DNA from: a bacterium
GTDB taxonomy: Bacteria; Bacillota; Clostridia; Oscillospirales; Oscillospiraceae
Reading direction: 5' to 3'
Assembly: GCA_004560375.1 (NCBI GenBank)
Contig: SFVC01000017.1
Coordinates: 1 to 53,559 of the forward strand
Length of the DNA stretch: 53,559 bases
Shown here: positions 24,000-32,104 of the stretch, in pieces
Position numbering within the stretch: position 1 is the first letter of the stretch
How the letters are laid out: every line of letters begins with the position of its first letter
Notes under the pieces: generated by a model
The model's input: only the letters and a program-made list of their open reading frames with translations
Databases searched by the model: none
Told to the model about the DNA's origin: nothing
Program-made: the position numbers and the translations under genes

Positions 24000-25288
24000 C
24001 TCTGCCCCACCCCCTTCAGCTTCTTCTCATAGGCCACCCGCCGGGGATCGCGGGGGGGCTGCGCCTCCACCAGCACATTCCCCCGGTACTGGAAGCCGCA
24101 TTTCCGCAGCAGCCCCAGCATGGCCTTGTTCTTTTTGTGGGTGTCAATCCGCAGCCAGCCCAGCCCCTGGGCCCGGGCCAACTCCTCCCAGGCGGCGGCC
24201 ATCTCCCCCGCCAGCCCGGAACCTTGCCAGTTCTCCGCCACGGCGCAGCGGTGGATTACGGCGTATGGTTCGTCCGACGACCATTTGCCGTCAGTTATGG
24301 CGGCATACCCCGCCTCGGGCCGGGCGGACAGGGTGAAAAAGCCGCCCACCTGGCCGCCGCAGGTGAGCACATAGCACTCGCCCCGGGCCATGTCGGCAAT
24401 AAAATCCTCCCGGGCAGGATAATCGACGCTCCACTGGCCGATGGGGAGCAACCGGGCCTTGGCCTGGGTCAAAATGGCCTCCATGGCGTCCAGATCCCCC
24501 TCCCCCGCCGGACGGCACTCCACCGGCCGGGGCAGGACGGGCCGGGACAGCTCCCGCTCCAGCTCCGCCAGCAGCTTTTGATCCTCCTTGGAGGACAGAT
24601 CCAGCTTTTCGTACAGATCGGGCCGCCGCTGCCGGGTTCGCAGCAGGGACTGCTTCCTCCTCCACCGCTCCACCTTGGCGTGGTCGCCGGTGAGCAGCTC
24701 TTGGGGGACGGCCCTGCCGTGCCACACCTCGGGCCGGGAGTACTGCGGGTACTCCAGCAGGCCGTCCCAGTGGCTCTCGTTCTCAAAGCAGGCGGGGTCG
24801 GACAGCACCCCCGGCACCAGCCGGCTCACCGCGTCCGCCACCGCCATGGCGGCGATCTCCCCTCCGGTGAGCACAAAGTCACCGATGGAGATCTCCTCGT
24901 CCACGCACTCGTCGATAAACCTCTGGTCGATGCCCTCGTAGTGGCCGCACACCAGGATCAGGCGCTCCTCCTCCCAGGCCAGCCGCTTGGCGTCCGCCTG
25001 GGTGAAGGTCTTGCCGCAGGGGGTAAGGCAGATGGTGCGGGGCTTCCCCGCCCCCCGCCGGCACAGGTACTCCCAGCAGCGGTACAGGGGGTCAGCCTGG
25101 AGCACCGCCCCGTGCCCCCCTCCGTAGGGATAGTCGTCCACCTGCTTCTGTTTGTTCACCGTGTAATCCCGGAGCTGGTGGGCCTCAATCCGCAGATAGT
25201 CCCGCTCCTGGGCCCGGCCCAGGATGGACTCGGACAGCACGTCCCCCACCGTGTCGGGGAATAATGTGATAATGTCGATGTAGTACAT
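23996..25288 (-). CDS. trmD: TrmD-GNAT fusion: tRNA (guanine37-N1)-methyltransferase
   Basis: This 430-residue protein joins two domains in one continuous frame. Residues about 1-245 are TrmD, which methylates G37 of tRNAs with SAM. It shows FPDTVGDVLSESILGRA, the trefoil-knot motifs TPCGKTFTQ, GHYEGID and IGDFVLTGGE, and the catalytic Asp region GDHAKVERWRR. Residues about 250-430 form a GNAT acetyltransferase domain with acetyl-CoA motif NWQGSGLAGEM and the typical GFQYRG segment near the end. TrmD alone is usually about 230-250 residues. The gene lies between rimM and rsmA. The substrate of the GNAT part is unknown. Confidence 0.93.
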   Translation of the reverse strand: MYYIDIITLFPDTVGDVLSESILGRAQERDYLRIEAHQLRDYTVNKQKQVDDYPYGGGHGAVLQADPLYRCWEYLCRRGAGKPRTICLTPCGKTFTQADAKRLAWEEERLILVCGHYEGIDQRFIDECVDEEISIGDFVLTGGEIAAMAVADAVSRLVPGVLSDPACFENESHWDGLLEYPQYSRPEVWHGRAVPQELLTGDHAKVERWRRKQSLLRTRQRRPDLYEKLDLSSKEDQKLLAELERELSRPVLPRPVECRPAGEGDLDAMEAILTQAKARLLPIGQWSVDYPAREDFIADMARGECYVLTCGGQVGGFFTLSARPEAGYAAITDGKWSSDEPYAVIHRCAVAENWQGSGLAGEMAAAWEELARAQGLGWLRIDTHKKNKAMLGLLRKCGFQYRGNVLVEAQPPRDPRRVAYEKKLKGVGQR

Positions 25289-25315
25289 AAGCTCTTCCTT
25301 CCCTCGTCCGCCCCG

Positions 25316-25798
25316 CTACATCCCCTCGATGAGGCGCACCTTGAGATAGCCGCCCTCGATGTTGGTCTCCAGGATGAACTCGGGCACGGCGGGTATGAGG
25401 ATCTCCCGCACCCCCGCCACCACGTACACCTGCTGGCGGGACGGGGAGAGAACCTCCTTCAGCGTGCCCAGCCTCTGCCCCGCCTCGTCCACCACGTCCA
25501 GGCCGATGATGTCCGCCAGGAAGAAGGCCCCCTCCGGCAGCTTGGCATCCGCCCGGCGGATCTGGACGGTTTTCCCCTTGAGGCGCATGGCCTCCTCCAC
25601 CGTGTCCACCCCGTCCAGCCTGGCGATGACGTTGCCCTTGTGGACGCGGGCGGATGCCACCTTCCGGGGCGCGCCGTCCACATAGAGCGTGCCGAAGCCC
25701 CGCAGGAAGTCCGGGCTGTCCGCCCAGGGGACGATACGCACCTCCCCGTGGATGCCGTGGGTGTTGACGATCTGGCCGCAGTCTAAAAATTCCTTCAT
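25316..25798 (-). CDS. rimM: 16S rRNA processing protein RimM
   Basis: This 160-residue ribosome maturation factor binds S19 and assists 30S head assembly. The N-terminal RimM domain begins FLDCGQIVNTHGIHGEVRI, and the C-terminal PRC-barrel contains FFLADIIGLDVVDEAG and the final IEGGYLKVRLIEG. I place the start at ATG 25798, behind GGGAGGA; a longer frame to 25885 would run through a terminator hairpin. It is followed by trmD 27 bp downstream. Confidence 0.94.
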   Translation of the reverse strand: MKEFLDCGQIVNTHGIHGEVRIVPWADSPDFLRGFGTLYVDGAPRKVASARVHKGNVIARLDGVDTVEEAMRLKGKTVQIRRADAKLPEGAFFLADIIGLDVVDEAGQRLGTLKEVLSPSRQQVYVVAGVREILIPAVPEFILETNIEGGYLKVRLIEGM

Positions 25799-25828
25799 GG
25801 GTTCTCTCCTCCCTGACGGGATCCTTGG

Positions 25829-25860
25829 TAAAAAAACAGGCGGGGCTTGCCCCGCCTGTT
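25829..25860 (-). terminator. intrinsic terminator between khpA and rimM
   Basis: A nearly perfect 12-bp GC-rich stem (AACAGGCGGGGC at 25835-25846 with 25849-25860) is followed on the minus strand by a run of seven T. It sits between the KH gene stop and the rimM start, inside what is usually one operon, so it should uncouple or attenuate rimM-trmD-rsmA. Confidence 0.85.
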
Positions 25861-25868
25861 CCTCGTGT

Positions 25869-26099
25869 TCAGTCAACGATGTCAACCGAAATCTTTTTGC
25901 CCTGGCGCTGGGCCACCGAGCGCATCAGCGCCCGGATCTCCTTGGCGATGCGGCCCTGGCGGCCGATCACCTTGCCCATATCGCCGGGGGCGACCCGGAG
26001 CTCCAGCACCGTCTCGGCGGGGGTCTCGGACTGGGAGACGGACACCGCGTCGGGATCGTCCACCAGGCTGCGGGCGATATAAGTGAGCAATTCCTTCAT
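25869..26099 (-). CDS. khpA: KH-domain RNA-binding protein KhpA
   Basis: This 76-residue protein is the YlqC/KhpA single KH-domain protein. It binds RNA and, in other Firmicutes, works with KhpB in cell elongation and small-RNA binding. The KH signature GKVIGRQGRIAKEIRALM is present and the length is normal. It follows rpsP by 18 bp. The terminator hairpin begins directly after its stop. Confidence 0.95.
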   Translation of the reverse strand: MKELLTYIARSLVDDPDAVSVSQSETPAETVLELRVAPGDMGKVIGRQGRIAKEIRALMRSVAQRQGKKISVDIVD

Positions 26100-26117
26100 G
26101 TGTCCTCCAAATCCCGA

Positions 26118-26354
26118 TTACAGCCCGGCCTTCTTCAGCAGGTCGCGCACGGTGTCGGTGGGCTGGGCGCCGGTGCGGATCCAGGCCTGGGCGCGCTCCA
26201 CGTCGATGTTGACGGCGGCGGGGTTCTGCCGGGGGTCGTAGGTACCGATCTCCTCGATGAAGCGGCCGTCCCGGGGATAGCGGGAGTCGGCCACCACCAC
26301 ACGGTAGAAGGGGGCCTTCTTGGCGCCCATGCGGCGCAGACGAATCTTAACCAT
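26118..26354 (-). CDS. rpsP: 30S ribosomal protein S16
   Basis: This 78-residue protein is ribosomal protein S16. It begins MVKIRLRRMGAKKAPFYRVVVADSR and carries the RDGRFIEEIGTYDP family segment, both split here for brevity as seen at residues 1-25 and 30-43. It lies between ffh and khpA, its standard Firmicutes position. The start has a GGAGGTG site upstream. Confidence 0.97.
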   Translation of the reverse strand: MVKIRLRRMGAKKAPFYRVVVADSRYPRDGRFIEEIGTYDPRQNPAAVNIDVERAQAWIRTGAQPTDTVRDLLKKAGL

Positions 26355-26424
26355 TGTATCTTCACCTCCAAAAGTTGTTCCTTCGTTTATGGTAAATGCT
26401 CCGAAAGGAGCAGAACCAACTGGC

Positions 26425-27765
26425 TTAGAAGGGCAATCCCATGCCCTTAAACCGCCCGAACAGGCCCTTGGCCTTTTTCGGGTTGGCGAACTGCCGGGTG
26501 AGCTGCTGCACCAGGTCGAACTGCTTCAGCAGCCGGTTCACGTCCACCACCTGGGTGCCCGAGCCGGCGGCAATGCGCTTTTTCCGGCTGGAGTTGAGCA
26601 CGGAGGGGTTCTCCCGCTCATAGGGCGTCATGGACTGGATGATGGCCTCAATCCGCTTCAGGTTGCCCTCATCGGCGGACAGATCCAGCTTTTTGCCCCC
26701 CATGCCGGGGATCATCCCGGCGATGTCCTCCAGGTTGCCCATGCTTTTCAGCTGGATCAGCTGGTCGTAGAAGTCGGACAGGGTGAACTTGTTCTTCCGC
26801 AGCCGCTCCAGCTGCTCGGCGGCCTTTTTGGCGTCCAGGTTCTGCTCCGCCTTCTCGATGAGGGAGAGCACGTCGCCCATGCCCAAGATCCGGCCGGCCA
26901 TGCGGTCGGGGTGGAACACCTCCACCGCGTCCAGCTTCTCGCCGATGCCGGCAAACTTGATGGGCTTGCCTGTCACCGCCCGGATGGACAGGGCCGCGCC
27001 GCCCCGGGCGTCGCCGTCCAGCTTGGTGAGCATCACGCCATCGATGTCCAGCGCCTCGTCAAAGGCCTTGGCGGCGGTGACGGCATCCTGACCGATCATG
27101 GCGTCCACGACGAGCAGGATTTCCGTGGGGGTTACCGCTTCCTTGACCCGCCGCAGTTCGTCCATCAGGGCCTCGTCCACATGGAGCCGTCCGGCGGTGT
27201 CCAGGAACACCATGTCGTTGCCGTGCTTTTTGGCGTGCTCCACGGCGGCCTTGGCGATGTCCACCGGGTCGATCTGGCCCATCTGGAACACCGGGATGTC
27301 CAGCTGCTCCCCCACCACCTCCAGCTGCTTGATGGCGGCGGGGCGGTACACGTCGCAGGCGCACAGCAGGGGCCGTTTCCCCTGCTTTTTCATCAGGCCG
27401 GCCAGCTTGGCGCCGTTGGTGGTCTTGCCCGCGCCCTGGAGGCCCACCAGCATCACCACCGTGGGCGGGGCCGGGGCGATGGCCAGCTTGCTGTCGCCGC
27501 CCCCCATGAGGTTGGTGAGCTCCTCGTTGACGATCTTGACGATCATCTGGGCGGGGGTGAGGGACTCCATCACGTCTTGCCCTACCGCCCGCTCCGTCAC
27601 AGAGGAGACGAAGCCCTTCACCACCTTGAAGTTCACGTCCGCCTCCAGAAGGGCCATCTTGATCTCCTTCATGGCCTCCTTCACGTCGGCCTCGGACAGA
27701 CGGCCCTTACCCCGCAGGCGCTTGAAGGTGGCGGACAGCTTTTCGGTTAAGCTCTCAAATGCCAT
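26425..27765 (-). CDS. ffh: signal recognition particle GTPase Ffh
   Basis: This 446-residue protein is the SRP54 homolog that, with SRP RNA, targets nascent membrane proteins to FtsY. The N domain (about 1-90) is followed by the G domain with P loop GLQGAGKTTNGAKLA, the DTAGRL motif and TKLDGDARGG. The C-terminal methionine-rich M domain ends with the RRKKRIAAGSGT-like segment (SRKKRIAAGSGTQVVDVN), which binds SRP RNA. The gene follows ylxM by 4 bp, as is standard in this phylum. Confidence 0.97.
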   Translation of the reverse strand: MAFESLTEKLSATFKRLRGKGRLSEADVKEAMKEIKMALLEADVNFKVVKGFVSSVTERAVGQDVMESLTPAQMIVKIVNEELTNLMGGGDSKLAIAPAPPTVVMLVGLQGAGKTTNGAKLAGLMKKQGKRPLLCACDVYRPAAIKQLEVVGEQLDIPVFQMGQIDPVDIAKAAVEHAKKHGNDMVFLDTAGRLHVDEALMDELRRVKEAVTPTEILLVVDAMIGQDAVTAAKAFDEALDIDGVMLTKLDGDARGGAALSIRAVTGKPIKFAGIGEKLDAVEVFHPDRMAGRILGMGDVLSLIEKAEQNLDAKKAAEQLERLRKNKFTLSDFYDQLIQLKSMGNLEDIAGMIPGMGGKKLDLSADEGNLKRIEAIIQSMTPYERENPSVLNSSRKKRIAAGSGTQVVDVNRLLKQFDLVQQLTRQFANPKKAKGLFGRFKGMGLPF

Positions 27766-27769
27766 AAGG

Positions 27770-28141
27770 TTACTCCTGATTCAGCTTGGCCACGTTTTCT
27801 TTGATGGTGCGGGCCAGACCGTCCAGCATAACGTCGCTGTAGCTCCGGGTATCTATGGCCCGGAGGATCTGATCCGCGGCCTGGTCGATGGCGGCGATGG
27901 CCGCCTGGGACTGGTGAAACCGGCGGATGATGTGGGTTTTCTCCTCGATCTCGGACATGGCGGCCTCCGCCCGGACGATCACGTCCCGGACGCCCTGGCG
28001 GGAGATGCCGTAGTTCTCCGCGATCTCGGACAGGGACAGATCCTCATTATAATAGAGATCGTAAAATTCCCGCTGGCGCTCAGTGAGCAGATCGCCGTAG
28101 AAATCGAACAGCATGGCCATGCGGTACGCCTGATTTTTCAT
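27770..28141 (-). CDS. ylxM: YlxM/p13 family SRP-associated DNA-binding-like protein
   Basis: This 123-residue protein belongs to the UPF0122 (YlxM) family, with a sigma-factor-like helix-turn-helix: LTERQREFYDLYYNEDLS then SEIAENYGISRQGVRDVI. In streptococci the homolog modulates SRP GTPase activity. I choose the ATG at 28141 behind GGAGGTGGG; the longer frame would begin in the promoter region. It is the first gene of the ffh operon and the two are 4 bp apart. Confidence 0.92.
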   Translation of the reverse strand: MKNQAYRMAMLFDFYGDLLTERQREFYDLYYNEDLSLSEIAENYGISRQGVRDVIVRAEAAMSEIEEKTHIIRRFHQSQAAIAAIDQAADQILRAIDTRSYSDVMLDGLARTIKENVAKLNQE

Positions 28142-28193
28142 AGGCCCACCTCCGCAGTCCTTAGTGTAAAGCCATTGAACTTTACAAGACAGC

Positions 28194-28222
28194 ACTATAC
28201 CATACAATCATCGCGAAGTCAA
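28194..28222 (-). promoter_or_regulatory. promoter of ylxM-ffh operon
   Basis: On the minus strand TTGACT (28222-28217) and TATAGT (28199-28194) are separated by exactly 17 bp, about 50 bp upstream of the ylxM start. This is a strong sigma-A-type match. Confidence 0.8.
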
Positions 28223-28340
28223 GGGCAACGCGAAATTTTCCAGGGATTTTTTTGCTTGATCCGCTGGCCCCGCTCCCTTCCCTCCGTCGCCGGCTTGGAA
28301 ACTTTTCAGATTTTGGGGTCGATGGCAATCGAAATTATTC

Positions 28341-28369
28341 TCGACTTGACACGGAAGATATGCTATACT
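28341..28369 (+). promoter_or_regulatory. plus-strand promoter upstream of msrC region
   Basis: TCGACT (28341-28346), a 17-bp spacer and TATACT (28364-28369), with an extended -10 TGC directly before it, form a good promoter. A TTGACA also overlaps the -35. It would drive the stretch ending in the GAF-domain reductase. Confidence 0.65.
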
Positions 28370-28662
28370 ATTTTATCAATATGCAAATTTAGGAATACCG
28401 CGGTGTGCTTCACCTGGGAGAGGACGCGCTGACGTTCCTGCGGGATCACGGTGCCCACTGTGTCCATGTCTTTGCCCTGGGCCTGAGCACCAGCGATAGA
28501 TCCGGGCGCACTGCGACGTGGACGTGGGTTTGGCCTACGGGATCCTGGGTCGGGAGATGCTTGACCGCACGATCTCCAGCAGGTGCGATCCTATTGTGAG
28601 GAGGTAGGATTCCCGTGAACGTCTCCATGCTCAACGGCAGTCCCCAGGCGAAGGGAGCCGGA
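28370..28662 (+). pseudogene. remnant region with FMN-reductase-like start
   Basis: This transcribed stretch has no intact gene. At 28615 a GTG behind a strong GAGGAGG site encodes MNVSMLNGSPQAKGAG, which looks like the beginning of NADPH-dependent FMN reductases (usually MKV-L-NGSPR-KGNT). It then runs in frame straight into the GAF reductase start at 28663. The rest of the flavoprotein is missing. The region before it (28405-28614) has only short frames I cannot assign. I read this as a deletion scar; a translated leader fused to the next protein is an alternative. Confidence 0.5.
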
Positions 28663-29121
28663 ATGACCGACTATGGGGCGCTGAACGCCCAGCTCTCGGC
28701 GCTGGTTGGTGGCGTGCCCCACCGGATTGCCAACCTGGCCAATGCCGCGGCGCTGCTCTACCACACGGTGGACGGCCTGAACTGGGCGGGGTTTTACCTG
28801 CTGGAAGGCGCTACGCTGGTGCTGGGCCCCTTCCAGGGCCGGCCCGCCTGCGTTGAGATCCCGGTAGGCCGGGGCGTGTGCGGCACGGCCGTGGCCGAGG
28901 ACAGAACCCAGCTGGTGCGGGATGTCCACCGGTTTCCCGGGCACATCGCCTGCGACAGCGCCTCCAATTCCGAGCTTGTGGTGCCCATCCATGCGGACGG
29001 AAGCATTGTGGGGGTGCTGGACATTGACAGCCCCCACGTCGGACGTTTCACCCAGGAGGATCAAAAGGGACTGGAGGAATTTGTGCGGATCCTGGAGGCA
29101 GAGGGTTGGCGGGAAACTTGA
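28663..29121 (+). CDS. msrC: GAF-domain free methionine-(R)-sulfoxide reductase
   Basis: This 152-residue single GAF-domain protein matches fRMsr, which reduces free methionine-R-sulfoxide and protects against oxidative damage. The conserved cysteines are in GRGVCGTAVAE and GHIACDSASNSE, and the pocket segment LNWAGFYLL is typical. I prefer the ATG at 28663 with AAGGGAG upstream. A GTG at 28615 would add 16 residues of flavoprotein-like sequence. The downstream hybrid kinase starts 148 bp later and may be co-transcribed. Confidence 0.9.
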   Translation: MTDYGALNAQLSALVGGVPHRIANLANAAALLYHTVDGLNWAGFYLLEGATLVLGPFQGRPACVEIPVGRGVCGTAVAEDRTQLVRDVHRFPGHIACDSASNSELVVPIHADGSIVGVLDIDSPHVGRFTQEDQKGLEEFVRILEAEGWRET

Positions 29122-29269
29122 CAGGAGAGCGGATGGCCGGAAGGCGCGCTCGATGTGCGGATCCCAGGATCAGGTACTGAATCGGGGCGGCTGAGCTTGC
29201 CGAGGATCTCGCCCAAGTGGGACAAATTACCGTGATAGCAAAAGAACGGCCAATGCGGAGGGTGGGCAT

Positions 29270-31858
29270 ATGGATTATTCAGGAGAAACCATTGATCGGA
29301 GCGAAGAAGGGACTTTGGCAGGCAAAGCCCCTGAGCAGCACAGCGGCATACAGAGCGTTCAGAATCTGGAGGCGGTCATCAACGAGGGCCTCCGCGTTGC
29401 CCTGCTGGAGGAAACCCCGGATGATTCCTTGGAGGTGCTGCTGGAGCACCTGGGAAGGGCGTTGAAGGGGGAGCGGACGTATATCTTTGAGCAGAATGAG
29501 TCCGGCTGTGACGACAACACCTACGAATGGACCGCCGACGGCGTGGAACCGGAGAAAGAGAACCTCCAAAACGTCCCCCCGGAGGTATGCGCCAGTTGGT
29601 ACCGGAAGTTCAGCGTCGGCAAGCATATCGTCATTGAGAACCTGGAGGATATTCGGGAGAGCGACCCCCTTCAATATGATAACCTGAAGCGGCAAAGCAT
29701 CCATTCCCTGGTCGTGGTGCCCCTCTATGACGGCAAACAGATCATCGGCTTTTACGGCGTGGACAATCCCCCCGTGAAGTCGCTGGAATATGCGTCCAAT
29801 ATGCTCCAGACCGCGGCATATTTTATCGTATCCTCCCTGAAGCGGCGCAACCTGTTCCGGGAACTTCAAAAGCGGAGCTACGATGTGCTCCACGCGCTCA
29901 GCGTGGACTACCTGAGCATCTATCAGGTGAATTTTGACACAGACGAATGTGAGCTGTACCGGGACAGCGAACAGGCCGGCATGGATTGGACCGTCCATTT
30001 TGAAGCGGGCTATCAGGCCGCCATGGAGCGGTATATCTCCGACTATGTGATCTCGGAAGATCAGGAGCGCCTGCGCGCCGTGACCCAAAAGGACTATGTG
30101 CTGACCCAGCTCCGGATCAAGAAAAAATTCTCCGTCCGGTATCAGGTAAAGGACAGCTCCCTCGGGCTGAAGCACCTGGAGATCCATTTTTCCGTCCTAG
30201 AGAACAGGGCGAAGGAGAACTGTGTGATTTTTGCCCTCCGGGATGTCAACGCCGTGGTAAAGCAAGAGGAGCAGTATAAGCTGGAGGCGAGGCGGAGCCT
30301 GGAGGACATTCTGGAGGGGGCCAGGACGGGCATCTGGACCATCGAACTGGAGGAGGACTGCCCGCCGAGAATGTACGCCGACCGAACCATGCGGATCCTG
30401 TTGGGGGTGTCCGATCAGATCACGCCGGAAGCGTGCTACCGGCACTGGTTTGAACGCATTGAGCCCGACTACACGGACATGGTGCAGGAGGCGGTGCGGG
30501 AAATCCTGGAGAGCGGGCGCGCAGAGGTGATCTACCCCTGGAACCACCCTCAACTGGGGAAAATCTATGTCCGCTGCGGCGGCGTGCCGGACAAGACCTT
30601 TCAAAAGTCGGGCGTGTGCCTGAACGGATATCACCAGGATATCACGGAGACCATGGTGACGAGAAAGAAGCAGGAGCAGTCCATCCTGGAGCTGCTGGAG
30701 CGGGTGAGGCAGGCAAACTCCGCGAAAAGCGAATTCCTCTCCCGTATGTCCCACGACCTGCGGACGCCCATCAACGGGATTCTGGGGATGCTGGCCATCA
30801 TGGAAAAGAGCGGGGATGATCCGGAACGGCAGGAATCGTGCCGGGAAAAGATCCGGGTGTCCACGGAGCATTTGCTCTCCCTGGTGAACGATGTCCTTCA
30901 GATCAGCAAGCTGGACAGCGGAAGACCGGCGGAGGCGGAGGAACCCTTTGACCTCCATGATACGCTGGCGGACTGCATCGCCATTCTGTCCGCTCAGGCC
31001 GAGGAGAACGGGATCAGGCTGGAGCTGGAGGATTCCGGCCTGCTGCACGGCAAGGTGATCGGCAATCCGCTGCACCTGAAGCAGATCCTGATGAATGTTG
31101 TTGACAATGCCATCAAGTACAACCGCCCCAACGGTTCCGTATCTATCACAGCGGAGGAAACCGGGTTCCAGGGGGAAACCGAGACCGCAAACTTCCGGTT
31201 TGTGATCCGCGATACGGGCATTGGCATCGGCGAGGACTTCAAAGCCCACATTTTTGAGCCCTTCACCCAGGAGCATCAGGGGGCGAGAACCCACTACAGC
31301 GGCGTCGGGCTGGGTATGTCCATCGTCAAGAAGCTGGTGGAGGGGATGGACGGAACCGTTGAGGTTGACAGCCACGTCGGCCAGGGAAGCGTGGTTCAGA
31401 TCACCCTGCCCATTCGGGTTGACGGGGCGGAGAGCGGACAGCTCTCCGGCGATAACCGGACTGTACCGGATAATATTGCAGGAATGTGTGTCCTTCTGGT
31501 GGAGGACAACGAGATCAACTGTGAGATCGTAGAATATATGCTCAGGGACGCAGGGGTGGAGGTCGTGACCGCCAACGACGGGAAGGCCGCCGTGGACACC
31601 TTTGCGGCGTCCGAACCGGGGGCGTTTGACTGCGTGCTGATGGATTTGATGATGCCGGTGATGAGCGGATATGAGGCGGCGCGGGTGATCCGGGGCCTGG
31701 ATCGGGTGGACGCGGAGACCGTGCCCATCATCGCGCTATCGGCCAACGCGTTTGACGAGGATATCGCCCTGGCAAAGGACGCCGGGATGAACGCGCATTT
31801 GGCAAAGCCGGTGAACATCCGCAAGATGTTTCAGGTGATGAGCCGGCTGAAGGTCTGA
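29270..31858 (+). CDS. hybrid sensor histidine kinase/response regulator (GAF-PAS-HisKA-HATPase-REC)
   Basis: This 862-residue cytosolic protein has no membrane segment. Domains in order are GAF (about 28-195), one or two PAS-like regions (about 205-325 and 340-460), HisKA with His495 in SRMSHDLRTP, HATPase (N box NVVDNAIKYN near 609-618, DTGIGIGE, GVGLGMSIV) and a receiver with Asp792 in LMDLMMP and the KP pair near 846. No separate partner regulator is adjacent, so its output is unclear; a phosphorelay through an Hpt protein elsewhere is likely. A terminator follows the gene. Confidence 0.92.
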   Translation: MDYSGETIDRSEEGTLAGKAPEQHSGIQSVQNLEAVINEGLRVALLEETPDDSLEVLLEHLGRALKGERTYIFEQNESGCDDNTYEWTADGVEPEKENLQNVPPEVCASWYRKFSVGKHIVIENLEDIRESDPLQYDNLKRQSIHSLVVVPLYDGKQIIGFYGVDNPPVKSLEYASNMLQTAAYFIVSSLKRRNLFRELQKRSYDVLHALSVDYLSIYQVNFDTDECELYRDSEQAGMDWTVHFEAGYQAAMERYISDYVISEDQERLRAVTQKDYVLTQLRIKKKFSVRYQVKDSSLGLKHLEIHFSVLENRAKENCVIFALRDVNAVVKQEEQYKLEARRSLEDILEGARTGIWTIELEEDCPPRMYADRTMRILLGVSDQITPEACYRHWFERIEPDYTDMVQEAVREILESGRAEVIYPWNHPQLGKIYVRCGGVPDKTFQKSGVCLNGYHQDITETMVTRKKQEQSILELLERVRQANSAKSEFLSRMSHDLRTPINGILGMLAIMEKSGDDPERQESCREKIRVSTEHLLSLVNDVLQISKLDSGRPAEAEEPFDLHDTLADCIAILSAQAEENGIRLELEDSGLLHGKVIGNPLHLKQILMNVVDNAIKYNRPNGSVSITAEETGFQGETETANFRFVIRDTGIGIGEDFKAHIFEPFTQEHQGARTHYSGVGLGMSIVKKLVEGMDGTVEVDSHVGQGSVVQITLPIRVDGAESGQLSGDNRTVPDNIAGMCVLLVEDNEINCEIVEYMLRDAGVEVVTANDGKAAVDTFAASEPGAFDCVLMDLMMPVMSGYEAARVIRGLDRVDAETVPIIALSANAFDEDIALAKDAGMNAHLAKPVNIRKMFQVMSRLKV

Positions 31859-31918
31859 TAAACGCGGCAAACGACCGCCAGGCAAGTTACGCTGTGCAGA
31901 AGCAGTTCAATGAAACAG

Positions 31919-31946
31919 GCCGGGGGCCCTGAGGCCCCCGGCTTTT
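31919..31946 (+). terminator. terminator after hybrid kinase
   Basis: A perfect 10-bp stem GCCGGGGGCC/GGCCCCCGGC with loop CTGA (31929-31932) is followed by TTTT. It lies about 60 bp after the kinase stop. Confidence 0.85.
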
Positions 31947-32104
31947 CCTGTGTCGATTCAGCGGGACTATTCTGTAAAATCCGATTCAAAGATTCCGGAC
32001 AGCCTGCATTCATATGCAAGCAATACTCAAATCGAGTGCATATCCCCCATCAAGGGCCCGTTTCTCCTCCGGATGAATGGGCCTTTGGAACATGGGATGG
32101 CGGA

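Noticed and set aside
28405..28599. 64-residue plus-strand open frame before msrC
   Set aside because: No family resemblance and no good ribosome site; best treated as part of a decayed region.
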